Assembly (NCBI RefSeq): GCF_017832355.1
Contig: NZ_JAFIBY010000010.1
Coordinates: 124,001-188,000 of the forward strand
DNA length: 64,000 bases
Direction: 5' to 3'
Origin: Serratia sp. PL17
GTDB lineage: Bacteria > Pseudomonadota > Gammaproteobacteria > Enterobacterales > Enterobacteriaceae
The translations under genes and the position numbers were made by a program. Under the pieces are notes generated by a model. It was not told where the DNA came from, searched no databases, and saw nothing but the letters and a program-made list of their open reading frames with translations. Below, in pieces: positions 38,142 to 48,764 of the stretch (positions are counted from its first letter, which is position 1; every line of letters begins with the position of its first letter).

Positions 38142-40820
38142 TCACAATTTATCGTTTGGATTGAGGGCCTCTGTCAACCGTTGTTCCAACTTTCTGCGTG
38201 TTTCCGGGTTAAGGGCGCGTCGATCGCTGTCGGCAAGAATAAATAAATCTTCCACCCGCTCCCCAATGGTGGAGATGCGTGCGCCGTGCAGAGACAGACC
38301 GAGATCGGCAAATACTTCGCCTACCCGGGCCAGCAGGCCGGGTTGATCCAGTGCGGTCAGTTCCAGATAGCTCCGGCGGTCAGTATGGGTTGGCAAGAAA
38401 CTGACCTCGGTCGGCACGCTGAAATGACGCAGCTTGGAGGACGGCCTGCGCACGCGCGGCGGTTGATACTCTCGTTGAGTAATGGCCTGCACCAGTGCGT
38501 GGCGGATCGCCGCGTGACGGTCCTGGGCGAGTGGACTGCCATCGGGTTCCAGCACAATAAAGGTATCCATTGCCATGCCGTCGCGGTTCGTGAAGATTTG
38601 TGCGTCATGAACACTGAGGTTACGCCGGTCCATTTCGCCGGCTACGGCGGCAAACAGATACGGACGGTCAGGGCTCCAAATGAAAATTTCAGTGCCCCCA
38701 CGCGTCGCTTGTCTGCTGACCAATACCAGCGGTTTGGTGGAGTCATGGGCCAACAAGTGGCGTGCGTGCCAGGCCAACTGATTAGGCGAGTGGCGCAGGA
38801 AGTAATCGGCACGGCAGCGGCTCCAGATACGGTGCAGCGCTTCTTCATCGATATTATCCATACGTAACAGGGCCAAGGCCTGCAGGCGGTGATGGCGCAC
38901 GCGCTCACGCAGATCCGGGCTGTTTTGCATGCCACGGCGCAGCTGTTTCTCGGTGGCAAAGTACAGTTCACGCAACAGGCTCTGTTTCCAGCTGTTCCAC
39001 AGGGTTTCGTTGGTGGCACAGATGTCCGCAACGGTCAGACAAACCAGGTAACGCAGACGGGTTTCGCTCTGTACTTCTGCGCTAAACTGCTGAATAACCA
39101 TCGGATCCTGAATATCACGGCGTTGTGCGGTTACCGACATCAACAGGTGGCAACGCACCAGCCAGACAACCAATTGGGTCTCTCTGGAGTTCAAACCGTG
39201 CAATTCAGCGAACTCCAACACGTCTTGTGCACCCAGGATAGAGTGGTCGCCGCCACGTCCTTTAGCGATATCGTGGAACAAGGCGGCCAACAACAACAAC
39301 TCTGGGTTTGGCAGACGCGGATACAGCTCCACACACAGCGGGTGGCGTGGCCGGGTTTCCGCATCGGCAAAGCTTTCCAACTTTTGCAGGACGCGAATGG
39401 TGTGCTCATCAACGGTATAGGCATGAAACAGATCGAACTGCATTTGCCCGACAATTTTGCCCCACTGCGGCATATAGGCCCACAGCACGCTGTGGCGATG
39501 CATCGGCACCAGCGCCCGTGATACCGCGCCTGGGTGGCGCAAAATGGCCATAAACAGTTCGCGAGCCTCTGGAATGTTGCACAGTGGCTGCTTTAGGTGC
39601 CGACGCGCGTGGCGGAGTTGACGCACCGTGGTGGAGTAAATGCCTTTGATATCGCGGTTGCGTACCATCAGGTAGAACATCCGCATGATGGATTCAGGTT
39701 GGCGGATAAACAATGTTTCGTCACGCAGGTCGATAAGATCGCCGCGCAGTTGAAAATCATCATTCAGCGGGCGCGGCTTTTCTGTCGCGTCCAGTGCGAG
39801 GATGGCTTCGTCGAACAGTTGCAGCAGCATGTGATTCAATTCGCCCACGCGGCGCGTCATGCGATAAAAGTCTTTCATCATGCGTTCAACGGGCTCGTTG
39901 CCTTCCCCCTCGTAGCGCAACAGCTGCGCTACACTGAGTTGGCGATCGAACAGCAGCCGGTTGTCATAGCGCGGCAGCACCAGATGCAGGGCAAAGCGGA
40001 TGCGCCACAGGAAGCTTTGGCACTCGTTGAGTTCGTTGCGCTCGGCCTGCGTGAGGAAACCGAAACCGACCATTTCGTCCAGTGAGGTCGCCCCGAAGTG
40101 ACGGCGAGCGACCCACAATAGCGTGTGAATATCGCGCAACCCGCCGGGACTGCTTTTGATGTCTGGCTCAAGGTTGTAACTTGTGCCGTGATAACGCTGA
40201 TGGCGTTCCTGTTGCTCAACCAATTTCGCGTGGAAAAATTTGGGGGATGGCCAGAAGCCATCGCTGAAGATGTGTTTCTGCATTTGCAAGAATAGGGCGA
40301 CATCACCGCAGATCATTCGCGATTCAATCAGGTTGGTGGCAACGGTCAGGTCTGCCAGCCCTTCCAACAGGCACTCCTCCAGCGTTCGCACGCTGTGGCC
40401 CACTTCGAGCTTCAGGTCCCATAGCAGGGTGATAAATTCCCCTACACGCTGTGATTGCTGCTCATTCAGGCGGCTCTGACTCAGCACCAGCACGTCAATG
40501 TCCGAAAGCGGGTGCAATTCGCCACGACCATAGCCACCAACCGCCACCAGTGCGGTTTCAGGGATATCTTTAAAGCCGTAGAAGGCCCACAGGCGGCGTA
40601 GCAGACGGTCGATAAAGTCGCTACGGGCGGCGACCAGGCTTTCCGCGCTGGAGCCGGCATTAAATGCCGCGGCGAGCCAGAGTTGGAACTGCTCAAGGCG
40701 CTGTTTCAGCGCGATGCAGTTAATCTCCTCATCGCCGTAGGCGTTGGGATATTCAGGCTGCTCTGGCATGGCCTGTTGTGGAATGACCGAGGTGTCGTGT
40801 TGGCGGAAGTTTTCAGACAT
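38142..40820 (-). CDS. glnD: Bifunctional uridylyltransferase/uridylyl-removing enzyme GlnD
   Basis: Nitrogen sensor that uridylylates PII proteins when glutamine is low and removes UMP when it is high. The ATG at 40820 gives 892 residues (E. coli 890), beginning [12 protein letters not shown]; the frame continues upstream to 40988 without conservation. Domains in order: nucleotidyltransferase ([19 protein letters not shown], about 93-111), HD hydrolase ([15 protein letters not shown], about 500-515), and two C-terminal ACT domains (from about 705 and 815; [20 protein letters not shown]). map lies 130 bases upstream on the same strand. Confidence 0.97.
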   Translation of the reverse strand: MSENFRQHDTSVIPQQAMPEQPEYPNAYGDEEINCIALKQRLEQFQLWLAAAFNAGSSAESLVAARSDFIDRLLRRLWAFYGFKDIPETALVAVGGYGRGELHPLSDIDVLVLSQSRLNEQQSQRVGEFITLLWDLKLEVGHSVRTLEECLLEGLADLTVATNLIESRMICGDVALFLQMQKHIFSDGFWPSPKFFHAKLVEQQERHQRYHGTSYNLEPDIKSSPGGLRDIHTLLWVARRHFGATSLDEMVGFGFLTQAERNELNECQSFLWRIRFALHLVLPRYDNRLLFDRQLSVAQLLRYEGEGNEPVERMMKDFYRMTRRVGELNHMLLQLFDEAILALDATEKPRPLNDDFQLRGDLIDLRDETLFIRQPESIMRMFYLMVRNRDIKGIYSTTVRQLRHARRHLKQPLCNIPEARELFMAILRHPGAVSRALVPMHRHSVLWAYMPQWGKIVGQMQFDLFHAYTVDEHTIRVLQKLESFADAETRPRHPLCVELYPRLPNPELLLLAALFHDIAKGRGGDHSILGAQDVLEFAELHGLNSRETQLVVWLVRCHLLMSVTAQRRDIQDPMVIQQFSAEVQSETRLRYLVCLTVADICATNETLWNSWKQSLLRELYFATEKQLRRGMQNSPDLRERVRHHRLQALALLRMDNIDEEALHRIWSRCRADYFLRHSPNQLAWHARHLLAHDSTKPLVLVSRQATRGGTEIFIWSPDRPYLFAAVAGEMDRRNLSVHDAQIFTNRDGMAMDTFIVLEPDGSPLAQDRHAAIRHALVQAITQREYQPPRVRRPSSKLRHFSVPTEVSFLPTHTDRRSYLELTALDQPGLLARVGEVFADLGLSLHGARISTIGERVEDLFILADSDRRALNPETRRKLEQRLTEALNPNDKL

Positions 40821-40950
40821 AGTACGCAGCCCATAAAAAAGGCCGGTAATCCCCTTCATCTTTCCCGTTGCTACCTTGCCGCAACTGGAAATCCCTCGGG
40901 TTAATACCAGCCTATCTATATAACGAGCTGCAGTGACGCAGTTGCAGCTC

Positions 40951-41745
40951 TTACATTTCGTGCGTAATGATGTTGGGGATGGTGTCATCCTTGCGCAACG
41001 TCATTATCTCGCAGCCGTTATCTGTGACCACAATAGTATGCTCATACTGTGCCGACAAGCTGCGATCTTTAGTTTTTACCGTCCAACCGTCTTTCATGGT
41101 ACGAATGCGGTAATCACCGGCGTTAACCATAGGTTCGATCGTGAAGGCCATACCGGCCTGCAACACCACGCCGCCGTCATCGGCGTCATAGTGCAGTACC
41201 TGCGGTTCTTCATGGAACACCTCGCCAATACCGTGGCCGCAGTACTCACGTACCACGGAAAAGTTTTCGGCTTCGACGAACTTCTGGATCTCTTTGCCCA
41301 GCGTGCGCAGGCGGATGCCCGGCTTCACCATTTTCAGTGACAAATACAGGCTTTCTTGCGTGATGCGGCACAGGCGCTCACCCAGAATGGTAGGCTTGCC
41401 AACAATGAACATCTTGGAGGTATCGCCATGGAAACCGTCTTTGATCACGGTGACGTCGATATTCACGATGTCGCCATCTTTCAAGACTTTGTCATCGCTC
41501 GGGATACCGTGGCAGACCACTTCGTTGACCGAAATACAGACGGACTTCGGAAAACCGTGGTAGCCAAGACAAGCAGAAATGGCCTGCTGTTGGTTGGTGA
41601 TGTGATCGTGACAGATACGATCCAGTTCGCCGGTGGTCACGCCAGGTTTGACGTGCGGCTCGATGATTTCCAGCACTTCGGCGGCCAATCGGCCAGCCAC
41701 GCGCATTTTTTGGATGTCATCAGGTGTTTTAATTGAGATTGCCAT
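40951..41745 (-). CDS. map: Methionine aminopeptidase, type I
   Basis: Removes the N-terminal Met from nascent proteins after deformylation. The 264 residues match E. coli, and all five metal ligands are at canonical positions: D97 (NIDVTV), D108 (HGDTS), H171 (YCGHGIG), E204 (FTIEPM) and E235 (QYEHT). It is divergent from rpsB; the 357-base region between holds the rpsB promoter and leader. An 8-bp inverted repeat (40925-40932 with 40943-40950) lies directly after the stop and could be a weak terminator. Confidence 0.98.
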   Translation of the reverse strand: MAISIKTPDDIQKMRVAGRLAAEVLEIIEPHVKPGVTTGELDRICHDHITNQQQAISACLGYHGFPKSVCISVNEVVCHGIPSDDKVLKDGDIVNIDVTVIKDGFHGDTSKMFIVGKPTILGERLCRITQESLYLSLKMVKPGIRLRTLGKEIQKFVEAENFSVVREYCGHGIGEVFHEEPQVLHYDADDGGVVLQAGMAFTIEPMVNAGDYRIRTMKDGWTVKTKDRSLSAQYEHTIVVTDNGCEIMTLRKDDTIPNIITHEM

Positions 41746-41816
41746 GAAATTCGTCCGCAGGTGTCGTGCTCGACGACAACAGAAAGAAATAAGAAGCAGT
41801 CTCTTATGGTACCAGC

Positions 41817-41863
41817 CCGGCCAGAGGCTGCCAAATTTGATTTCTTTGACAGCCTCTGGCCGG
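41817..41863. repeat. Inverted repeat with 14-bp perfect arms between map and rpsB
   Basis: CCGGCCAGAGGCTG (41817-41830) is perfectly inverted at 41850-41863, with a 19-base AT-rich loop that itself contains CAAATTTG. It ends 10 bp before the rpsB -35 box and 71 bp upstream of the map start. No T-run is present on either strand. Confidence 0.85.
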
Positions 41864-41872
41864 TAACAAAAG

Positions 41873-41902
41873 TTGGTGTCGGGGGCGGGTTTATGGTATA
41901 AA
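41873..41902 (+). promoter_or_regulatory. rpsB-tsf promoter
   Basis: TTGGTG (41873-41878), an 18-bp spacer and TATAAA (41897-41902) precede a GC-rich discriminator (GCGCGCC), typical of growth-rate-controlled ribosomal promoters. Confidence 0.78.
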
Positions 41903-41908
41903 GCGCGC

Positions 41909-42828
<920 letters not shown>

Positions 42829-42881
42829 TAAGGCAAGCTCGTCACTGAGCCCTTATTAACCAGGTATTGAATATGTTGGTT

Positions 42882-42905
42882 AGGGGGGCCTTTATAGGCC
42901 CCCTT
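42882..42905 (+). terminator. Attenuating hairpin between rpsB and tsf
   Basis: A GC-rich 9-bp stem with one wobble (AGGGGGGCC at 42882-42890 with GGCCCCCTT at 42897-42905) and a 6-base loop is followed only by TGCTT. It would give partial termination, lowering tsf relative to rpsB. Confidence 0.7.
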
Positions 42906-42956
42906 TGCTTATCTGAATGAGAACTGTCTCTACGCGAGATAACCGAGGAAAAAGAA

Positions 42957-43808
42957 ATGGCTGATATTACCGCTGCTCTGGTAAAAGAACTGCGCGAGCG
43001 TACTGGCGCTGGCATGATGGATTGTAAGAAAGCGCTGGTTGAGTCCAACGGCGACATCGAGCTGGCAATCGAAAACATGCGCAAATCTGGTGCGATCAAA
43101 GCGGCGAAAAAAGCAGGCAACGTAGCTGCTGACGGCGTGATCAAAACCAAGATCGAAGGCAACTACGGCGTGATCCTGGAAGTTAACTGCCAGACTGACT
43201 TCGTTGCTAAAGATGCCGGTTTCCAGGCATTCGCTGACAAAGTGCTGGATGCTGCTGTTGCAGGCAAAATCACTGATGTTGAAGTGTTGAAAGCACAGTT
43301 CGAAGAAGAGCGTGTAGCGCTGGTTGCCAAAATCGGTGAAAACATCAACATCCGTCGCGTGGCTTCCCTGGAAGGCGACGTGTTGGGCAGCTACCTGCAC
43401 GGCGCGCGTATCGGCGTTCTGATCGCGGCTAAAGGCGCTGATGAAGAGCTGGTTAAGCAAATCGCTATGCACGTTGCGGCAAGCAAGCCAGAATTCGTTA
43501 AGCCTGAAGATGTGTCTGCTGAAGTGGTAGAAAAAGAGTACCAGGTTCAGCTGGACATCGCCATGCAGTCTGGCAAGCCGAAAGAAATCGCTGAGAAAAT
43601 GGTTGAAGGCCGCATGAAGAAATTCACCGGCGAAGTTTCTCTGACCGGTCAGCCTTTCGTTATCGAACCAAGCAAAACCGTTGGCCAGGTGCTGAAAGAG
43701 CACAACGCTGACGTTGTTAACTTCATCCGCTTCGAAGTGGGCGAAGGCATCGAAAAAGCGGCAAATGACTTTGCTGCTGAAGTTGCAGCAATGAGCAAAC
43801 AGTCTTAA
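42957..43808 (+). CDS. tsf: Elongation factor Ts
   Basis: Nucleotide exchange factor for EF-Tu. The 283 residues (E. coli 283) start [29 protein letters not shown], the EF-Ts N-terminal domain signature, and contain the TDFVA motif ([10 protein letters not shown], about 80-89), which contacts EF-Tu and displaces Mg2+. Codon use is strongly biased. Strong GAGGA ribosome site. Its stop lies 6 bases before a full ERIC element, which separates it from pyrH. Confidence 0.99.
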   Translation: MADITAALVKELRERTGAGMMDCKKALVESNGDIELAIENMRKSGAIKAAKKAGNVAADGVIKTKIEGNYGVILEVNCQTDFVAKDAGFQAFADKVLDAAVAGKITDVEVLKAQFEEERVALVAKIGENINIRRVASLEGDVLGSYLHGARIGVLIAAKGADEELVKQIAMHVAASKPEFVKPEDVSAEVVEKEYQVQLDIAMQSGKPKEIAEKMVEGRMKKFTGEVSLTGQPFVIEPSKTVGQVLKEHNADVVNFIRFEVGEGIEKAANDFAAEVAAMSKQS

Positions 43809-43814
43809 TGACTG

Positions 43815-43941
43815 TATACCCGATAGATTTCGCGGTGCGGCAAGGCGGCAACTGAGCGAACTTCCAGAAGCCTGGTTTACCAGGTGACTGGGGTCAGTGA
43901 CGGCAGCCAACGCAGCGGCAACGTGAAAGATGAAGGGTATA
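43815..43941 (+). repeat. Full-length ERIC element between tsf and pyrH
   Basis: Exactly 127 bp, the ERIC consensus length, with terminal inverted repeats TATACCCGATAG and GATGAAGGGTATA. The core GGTGACTGGGGTCAGTGA is followed by CGGCAGCCAACGCAGC. Its last bases form a TATAAT hexamer (43938-43943). Confidence 0.92.
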
Positions 43942-43968
43942 ATGGAGCCGCCGTCAGGCGGTTCCATT
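43941..43968 (+). terminator. Hairpin directly after the tsf-pyrH ERIC element
   Basis: A 12-bp stem with one G-T pair (43941-43952 with 43957-43968) and the loop GTCA. No T-run follows, so it may be a processing or stability structure rather than a terminator. Confidence 0.55.
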
Positions 43969-44080
43969 CTATCCAGCCAGAATTACACCGGTGGCAAGCC
44001 CTGTGGCATTATACTCAACACAGGCGCGTTTCATCGGCTGAAATCCCCAATACTAATACTGCTTCTTAGGACAGAACTCC

Positions 44081-44806
44081 ATGGCAACCAATGCAAAACC
44101 CGTATATCAGCGTATTCTGCTTAAACTGAGTGGCGAAGCCCTGCAAGGCGCAGAAGGTTTTGGTATCGACGCTAGCGTTTTGGATCGCATGGCTCAGGAA
44201 GTTAAAGAGCTGGTCGAACTGGGAATTCAGGTCGGTGTAGTTATTGGCGGCGGTAACCTGTTCCGCGGCGCGGGCTTGGCGCAAGCTGGCATGAACCGCG
44301 TAGTGGGCGACCACATGGGAATGCTGGCTACCGTGATGAACGGCCTGGCTATGCGTGATGCACTGCACCGTGCCTATGTGAACGCCCGCCTGATGTCGGC
44401 AATTCCGTTGAACGGCGTGTGCGATAACTACAGTTGGGCAGAAGCAATCAGCCTGCTGCGTAATAACCGCGTGGTGATCTTCTCCGCCGGTACCGGCAAC
44501 CCGTTCTTCACCACCGATTCAGCTGCGTGTCTGCGCGGGATCGAGATCGAAGCGGATGTGGTATTGAAAGCGACCAAAGTGGATGGTGTATACTCCGCTG
44601 ACCCGGTTAAAAACCCGGATGCAACACTGTATGAGCATATCACCTATCAAGACGTGTTGGAGCGTGAACTGAAAGTGATGGATCTGGCGGCATTTACGCT
44701 GGCTCGCGATCACGGTCTACCAATCCGCGTATTTAACATGAACAAACCGGGTGCGCTGCGCCGGGTGGTGATGGGTGAGAACGAAGGTACGCTGATCAGC
44801 AAATAA
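44081..44806 (+). CDS. pyrH: UMP kinase PyrH
   Basis: Phosphorylates UMP to UDP; bacterial amino-acid-kinase fold, hexameric, activated by GTP and inhibited by UTP. The 241 residues equal E. coli. Motifs: [13 protein letters not shown] near the N-terminus, [16 protein letters not shown], and STAGTGNP-like [20 protein letters not shown] with [20 protein letters not shown] hexamer lies in the 112 bases between the ERIC-adjacent hairpin and the start, a possible -10, but I find no good -35. Confidence 0.98.
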   Translation: MATNAKPVYQRILLKLSGEALQGAEGFGIDASVLDRMAQEVKELVELGIQVGVVIGGGNLFRGAGLAQAGMNRVVGDHMGMLATVMNGLAMRDALHRAYVNARLMSAIPLNGVCDNYSWAEAISLLRNNRVVIFSAGTGNPFFTTDSAACLRGIEIEADVVLKATKVDGVYSADPVKNPDATLYEHITYQDVLERELKVMDLAAFTLARDHGLPIRVFNMNKPGALRRVVMGENEGTLISK

Positions 44807-44929
44807 GGCTGTTCTGCCAAATTTAGTGGGAGCGGGTAACGCTATGCGTTGTGCGCTCTCCTTGAGTAAAATTCACGGGCTATACTGTGGTATAGCCTGC
44901 CAAGTATCCAGCTTCCAAGGGTTCGCAAC

Positions 44930-45487
44930 GTGATTAATGAAATCAGAAAAGATGCTGATTCACGCATGGAAAAAAGCGTAGAAGCATTCAAAAACCAAAT
45001 CAATAAAATCCGTACCGGTCGTGCTTCTCCAAGCATCCTGGACGGCATCATGGTGGAATACTATGGTTCCGCTACGCCACTGCGTCAGTTGGCTAACGTG
45101 ACCGTTGAAGACTCCCGCACCCTGGCAATCAACCTGTTTGATCGCTCTTTGGGTTCTGCGGTAGAAAAAGCCATCATGTCTTCTGACCTGGGTCTGAACC
45201 CAAGCTCAGCGGGCAGCGTGATCCGCGTTCCATTGCCTCCTTTGACGGAAGAGCGTCGTAAAGACCTGATCAAAATCGTACGCAATGAAGCAGAACAGGG
45301 CCGTGTGGCTGTACGTAACGTTCGCCGTGACGCCAACGATAAAGTTAAAGCGCTGCTGAAAGACAAAGAAATCAGCGAAGACGAAGATCGTCGCTCACAG
45401 GACGATGTTCAGAAACTGACCGATGCGTACATCAAACTTCTGGATGCCGCGCTGGCGGATAAAGAAAAAGAGCTGATGGAATTCTAA
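44930..45487 (+). CDS. frr: Ribosome recycling factor Frr
   Basis: Splits post-termination ribosomes together with EF-G. The 185 residues equal E. coli. It begins with GTG at 44930 ([20 protein letters not shown]); hallmark stretches are [29 protein letters not shown] and [28 protein letters not shown]. Its two-domain, tRNA-like helical bundle is fully present. A strong terminator follows. Confidence 0.98.
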   Translation: MINEIRKDADSRMEKSVEAFKNQINKIRTGRASPSILDGIMVEYYGSATPLRQLANVTVEDSRTLAINLFDRSLGSAVEKAIMSSDLGLNPSSAGSVIRVPLPPLTEERRKDLIKIVRNEAEQGRVAVRNVRRDANDKVKALLKDKEISEDEDRRSQDDVQKLTDAYIKLLDAALADKEKELMEF

Positions 45488-45506
45488 TCAGCATCGCGCA
45501 GAAAAA

Positions 45507-45536
45507 AAGCGTCGCCTGGGCGGCGCTTTGTTTTTT
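45507..45536 (+). terminator. Intrinsic terminator after frr
   Basis: AAGCGTCGCC (45507-45516) pairs with GGCGGCGCTT (45519-45528) with one G-T wobble; TG and six T follow (45531-45536). Confidence 0.9.
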
Positions 45537-45644
45537 GTGGCGCAGATCCCGTTTCATCGTACTGATTGATCATGGACAAGTGGTGGCCAAGGTTACACAC
45601 TGGAGCACCTCCGATCTCATCAGACAGTTATTCAGAGTGAGCTC

Positions 45645-46841
45645 ATGAAGCAACTGACTATTCTTGGCTCTACCGGCTCAGTGGGGACAAGTACCCTGGC
45701 CGTGGTTAGGGAAAATCCCGACCGTTTCGCGATTAAAGCGCTGGTTGCCGGCCGCAATGTGGCGGTCATGGCGCAACAGTGCATGGAATTTCGTCCAGCC
45801 TATGCAGCGATGGCGGATGAAGGCGCTGCACGTGAGCTGCGCATCCTGCTGGCGGAGAACGGCATTGCCACCGAGGTGATGTCAGGTGAACAGGCTGCCT
45901 GTGAATTGGCGGCGCTGGACGATGTCGATCAGGTGACGGCGGCCATTGTTGGCGCTGCCGGGCTGCTGCCGACGTTGGCGGCCATTCGTGCTGGCAAACA
46001 GGTACTGTTGGCGAATAAAGAGTCGCTTGTGACCTGCGGACGCCTGTTCATGGATGCGGTTCAAAAGAGCCAGACGCAGTTGTTGCCGTTGGATAGCGAG
46101 CATAACGCGATTTTTCAGAGTTTGCCTGAGAGCATTCAGCGTCAGTTGGGATACTCTTCATTAGACAGTCATGGTGTTTCGCGCATCGTGCTTACCGGTT
46201 CAGGTGGCCCATTCCGTACTACGCCAATGGAACAGTTCGCCACGATGACGCCGGATCAAGCCTGCGCTCACCCTAATTGGTCGATGGGGCGCAAGATTTC
46301 GGTAGATTCCGCCACCATGATGAATAAAGGACTGGAATATATTGAGGCCCGTTGGCTGTTTAATGCCTCGGCCGAACAAATGGAAGTGATTCTGCATCCG
46401 CAGTCGGTGATCCACTCAATGGTGCGTTACGCTGATGGCAGCGTGCTGGCTCAGTTGGGTACGCCAGATATGCGTACTCCTATCGCCCATGCGATGGCAT
46501 ATCCGCAGCGTATCAGTTCAGGCGTAGAAGCCTTGGATTTCTGTCGTATTGGCTCACTGACCTTTGCTGAACCTGAGCGGGAGCGCTACCCCTGCCTGTA
46601 TCTGGCTATTGACGCTTTTGATGCTGGTCAGGCAGCAACGACGGCGCTGAATGCCGCTAACGAAGTGGCTGTGGCGGCTTTCCTGCAGGAGCAGATTCGC
46701 TTTACCGATATTGCGGCAGTGAACCAAAAAGTGGTCGAACGGCTATCCGTGCAGGAACCGACGTGCATTGATGCGGTCTTAGAAATAGATCGTCAGGCAC
46801 GTGAGGTTGCCGTTGGATGCGTTAAATCACTGCGGAACTGA
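45645..46841 (+). CDS. ispC: 1-Deoxy-D-xylulose 5-phosphate reductoisomerase IspC (Dxr)
   Basis: Converts DXP to methylerythritol 4-phosphate with NADPH, the committed step of the non-mevalonate isoprenoid pathway. The 398 residues match E. coli. The dinucleotide motif [15 protein letters not shown] opens the protein; [11 protein letters not shown] and [15 protein letters not shown] hold metal and substrate residues, and SGGPFR and [18 protein letters not shown] follow. It has its own terminator 185 bases downstream. Its product supplies the isopentenyl units used by IspU. Confidence 0.98.
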   Translation: MKQLTILGSTGSVGTSTLAVVRENPDRFAIKALVAGRNVAVMAQQCMEFRPAYAAMADEGAARELRILLAENGIATEVMSGEQAACELAALDDVDQVTAAIVGAAGLLPTLAAIRAGKQVLLANKESLVTCGRLFMDAVQKSQTQLLPLDSEHNAIFQSLPESIQRQLGYSSLDSHGVSRIVLTGSGGPFRTTPMEQFATMTPDQACAHPNWSMGRKISVDSATMMNKGLEYIEARWLFNASAEQMEVILHPQSVIHSMVRYADGSVLAQLGTPDMRTPIAHAMAYPQRISSGVEALDFCRIGSLTFAEPERERYPCLYLAIDAFDAGQAATTALNAANEVAVAAFLQEQIRFTDIAAVNQKVVERLSVQEPTCIDAVLEIDRQAREVAVGCVKSLRN

Positions 46842-46895
46842 TACCGGCAATTATCCTATTTTGTTCGCAAATTACGCGTGCCGCAGTGGGGCCGT

Positions 46896-46924
46896 TTGTT
46901 CAGGCCCGGTTGAGGTGGTATAGT
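46896..46924 (+). promoter_or_regulatory. Candidate sigma-70 promoter between ispC and ispU
   Basis: TTGTTC (46896-46901), a spacer of exactly 17 bp and TATAGT (46919-46924) lie 55 bases after the ispC stop. The predicted start is near 46931. Confidence 0.6.
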
Positions 46925-46930
46925 CTGCGC

Positions 46931-47055
46931 CACCTGTCAGCGGTTATACCGTTGAATTATGGCCTGATTGACATCTCGAATGCCGATGGCGCAGCAGATA
47001 TTCCCTGTTGTTGCTGGGCAGACTGAAAAGCCGTGTCGGGCACACGGCTTTTTTT
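46931..47055 (+). ncRNA. Candidate small RNA or attenuated leader between ispC and ispU
   Basis: The segment from the predicted start near 46931 to the terminator at 47026-47055 would be a transcript of about 125 bases with no convincing open frame. It has promoter and terminator of its own, which is the layout of a small RNA. It could also be an attenuated leader for ispU. I do not recognise it as a known RNA family. Confidence 0.4.
47026..47055 (+). terminator. Intrinsic terminator upstream of ispU
   Basis: AAGCCGTGT (47028-47036) pairs with ACACGGCTT (47042-47050), extended by two A-T pairs, with a 5-base loop and seven T at 47049-47055. Confidence 0.92.
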
Positions 47056-47119
47056 GCGCGTAAGGGTCTGATGTTCCGGAAGGGCAGTTGTATTTCTATT
47101 GAGGAAATAAGTACGAGTT

Positions 47120-47878
47120 ATGTCGTCCGCAAATCAACAAGAGGCTAATCCGTCCACTCTGGGGCCACGACATGTCGCCATTATTATGGACGGCAACGGA
47201 CGCTGGGCTAAACGTCAGGGTAAGTTACGTGTCTTCGGTCATAAAGCAGGGGTGAAATCGGTTCGGCGTGCTGTCAGCTTTGCCGCCAATAACCATTTAG
47301 ATGCGCTCACGCTTTATGCCTTCAGCAGCGAGAACTGGAACCGTCCGGTGCAGGAAGTCTCCGCCCTAATGGAGCTTTTTGTCCGTGCCCTGGATAGCGA
47401 AGTAAAAAGCCTGCATAAACATAACGTCAGATTGCGGGTGATCGGCGACATCAGCCGTTTCAGTACGCGTTTGCAAGAGCGGATCCATCGCTCTGAGCAA
47501 CTGACAGAAAATAACGATGGCCTGACGCTCAACATTGCTGCTAACTATGGCGGTCGTTGGGATATTATTCAGGGAGTAAGGGAACTGGCTGAGCAGGTGA
47601 AGGATGGTGTACTGCATCCCGATCAAATTAGTGAAGAGTTACTGGGTGAGCGGGTCTGCATGAATGACCTGTCACCGGTGGATCTGGTGATCCGCACTGG
47701 TGGTGAACATCGCATCAGTAACTTTTTGCTGTGGCAAATTGCTTATGCTGAACTTTACTTTACTGATGTACTCTGGCCTGATTTTGATGAACTTGTCTTT
47801 GAAGGTGCGCTGAATGCATTTGCACAACGCGAGCGTCGCTTCGGGGGAACAACACCTATCGGCGCCAATGCGTCCTAG
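47120..47878 (+). CDS. ispU: Undecaprenyl diphosphate synthase IspU (UppS)
   Basis: cis-Prenyltransferase that elongates FPP to C55 undecaprenyl diphosphate, the carrier for peptidoglycan and O antigen. The 252 residues (E. coli 253) show [18 protein letters not shown] with catalytic D24, the FGHKAG loop, [14 protein letters not shown], and the C-terminal signature [25 protein letters not shown]. It is first of a long operon; cdsA begins 9 bases after its stop. GAGGA lies upstream of the ATG. Confidence 0.98.
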   Translation: MSSANQQEANPSTLGPRHVAIIMDGNGRWAKRQGKLRVFGHKAGVKSVRRAVSFAANNHLDALTLYAFSSENWNRPVQEVSALMELFVRALDSEVKSLHKHNVRLRVIGDISRFSTRLQERIHRSEQLTENNDGLTLNIAANYGGRWDIIQGVRELAEQVKDGVLHPDQISEELLGERVCMNDLSPVDLVIRTGGEHRISNFLLWQIAYAELYFTDVLWPDFDELVFEGALNAFAQRERRFGGTTPIGANAS

Positions 47879-47887
47879 GGGGAACTT

Positions 47888-48736
47888 TTGCTGAAGTATC
47901 GCCTCATAACTGCTCTGATTTTAATTCCGATTGTTATCGCAGCGCTGTTTTTGCTGCCACCGGTGGGCTTTGCCCTGGTAACGCTCGTTGTGTGCATGTT
48001 AGCTGCCTGGGAGTGGGGCCAATTGGCCGGTTTTACTTCCCGCTCGCAGCGCATCTGGTTGGCGATATTGTGCGGCTTCCTGCTGGCGTTAATGATGCTC
48101 AGCATTCCGGCTTATCACCAGTCGGTCCATTTGCCTCAGGTTGGTGGGCCGTTATGGCTGTCGCTGGTTTGGTGGCTGGCAGCGCTGTTACTGGTTCTGT
48201 TTTATCCCGGTTCAGCAGCACTGTGGCGTAACTCACGCCCGATACGTCTGGTTTTCGGTCTGCTGACCATCGTGCCGTTCTTCTGGGGCATGCTGTCGTT
48301 GCGTCAGTTCGGCTATGAACAAAACCACTTCACCGGTGCCTGGTGGCTGCTGTATGTGATGCTGTTGGTGTGGGGCGCGGATTCCGGCGCCTATATGTTC
48401 GGCAAGTTGTTTGGCAAGCATAAACTGGCACCGAAAGTTTCCCCGGGGAAAACCTGGGAGGGGCTCATTGGTGGCCTGATCACCTCAGCCCTGATATCCT
48501 GGTTGTTTGGCCGTTATGCCCCGCTGAACGTGGTGCCGGCGACCTTACTGATTTGTTCGATAGTGGCTGCGCTGGCCTCTGTGCTGGGTGACCTTACCGA
48601 GAGCATGTTCAAACGCGAAGCGGGTATCAAAGACAGTGGTCATTTGATACCGGGTCATGGCGGTATACTGGATCGTATCGATAGCCTGACCGCAGCAGTG
48701 CCTGTATTTGCCTGCCTGATGCTGTTAGTGTTTTAA
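47888..48736 (+). CDS. cdsA: Phosphatidate cytidylyltransferase CdsA
   Basis: Makes CDP-diacylglycerol from phosphatidate and CTP, the branch point to all membrane phospholipids. It starts with TTG at 47888 behind AGGGGG, as in E. coli. The 282-residue protein is polytopic (about eight membrane helices) and ends with the family signature [22 protein letters not shown] conserved [31 protein letters not shown] loop precedes it. It sits between ispU and rseP in the envelope operon. Confidence 0.97.
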   Translation: MLKYRLITALILIPIVIAALFLLPPVGFALVTLVVCMLAAWEWGQLAGFTSRSQRIWLAILCGFLLALMMLSIPAYHQSVHLPQVGGPLWLSLVWWLAALLLVLFYPGSAALWRNSRPIRLVFGLLTIVPFFWGMLSLRQFGYEQNHFTGAWWLLYVMLLVWGADSGAYMFGKLFGKHKLAPKVSPGKTWEGLIGGLITSALISWLFGRYAPLNVVPATLLICSIVAALASVLGDLTESMFKREAGIKDSGHLIPGHGGILDRIDSLTAAVPVFACLMLLVF

Positions 48737-48764
48737 TCCGTCAATGACGGGGAGTGAAGGGATT

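Noticed and set aside
40821-40988. 56-residue N-terminal extension of GlnD
   Set aside because: It overlaps the end of map and is not conserved; the ATG at 40820 gives the expected 892 residues.
42930-43967. 345-codon minus-strand frame over tsf
   Set aside because: It is the antisense of the highly biased tsf gene and of the adjacent ERIC element, with no domain.
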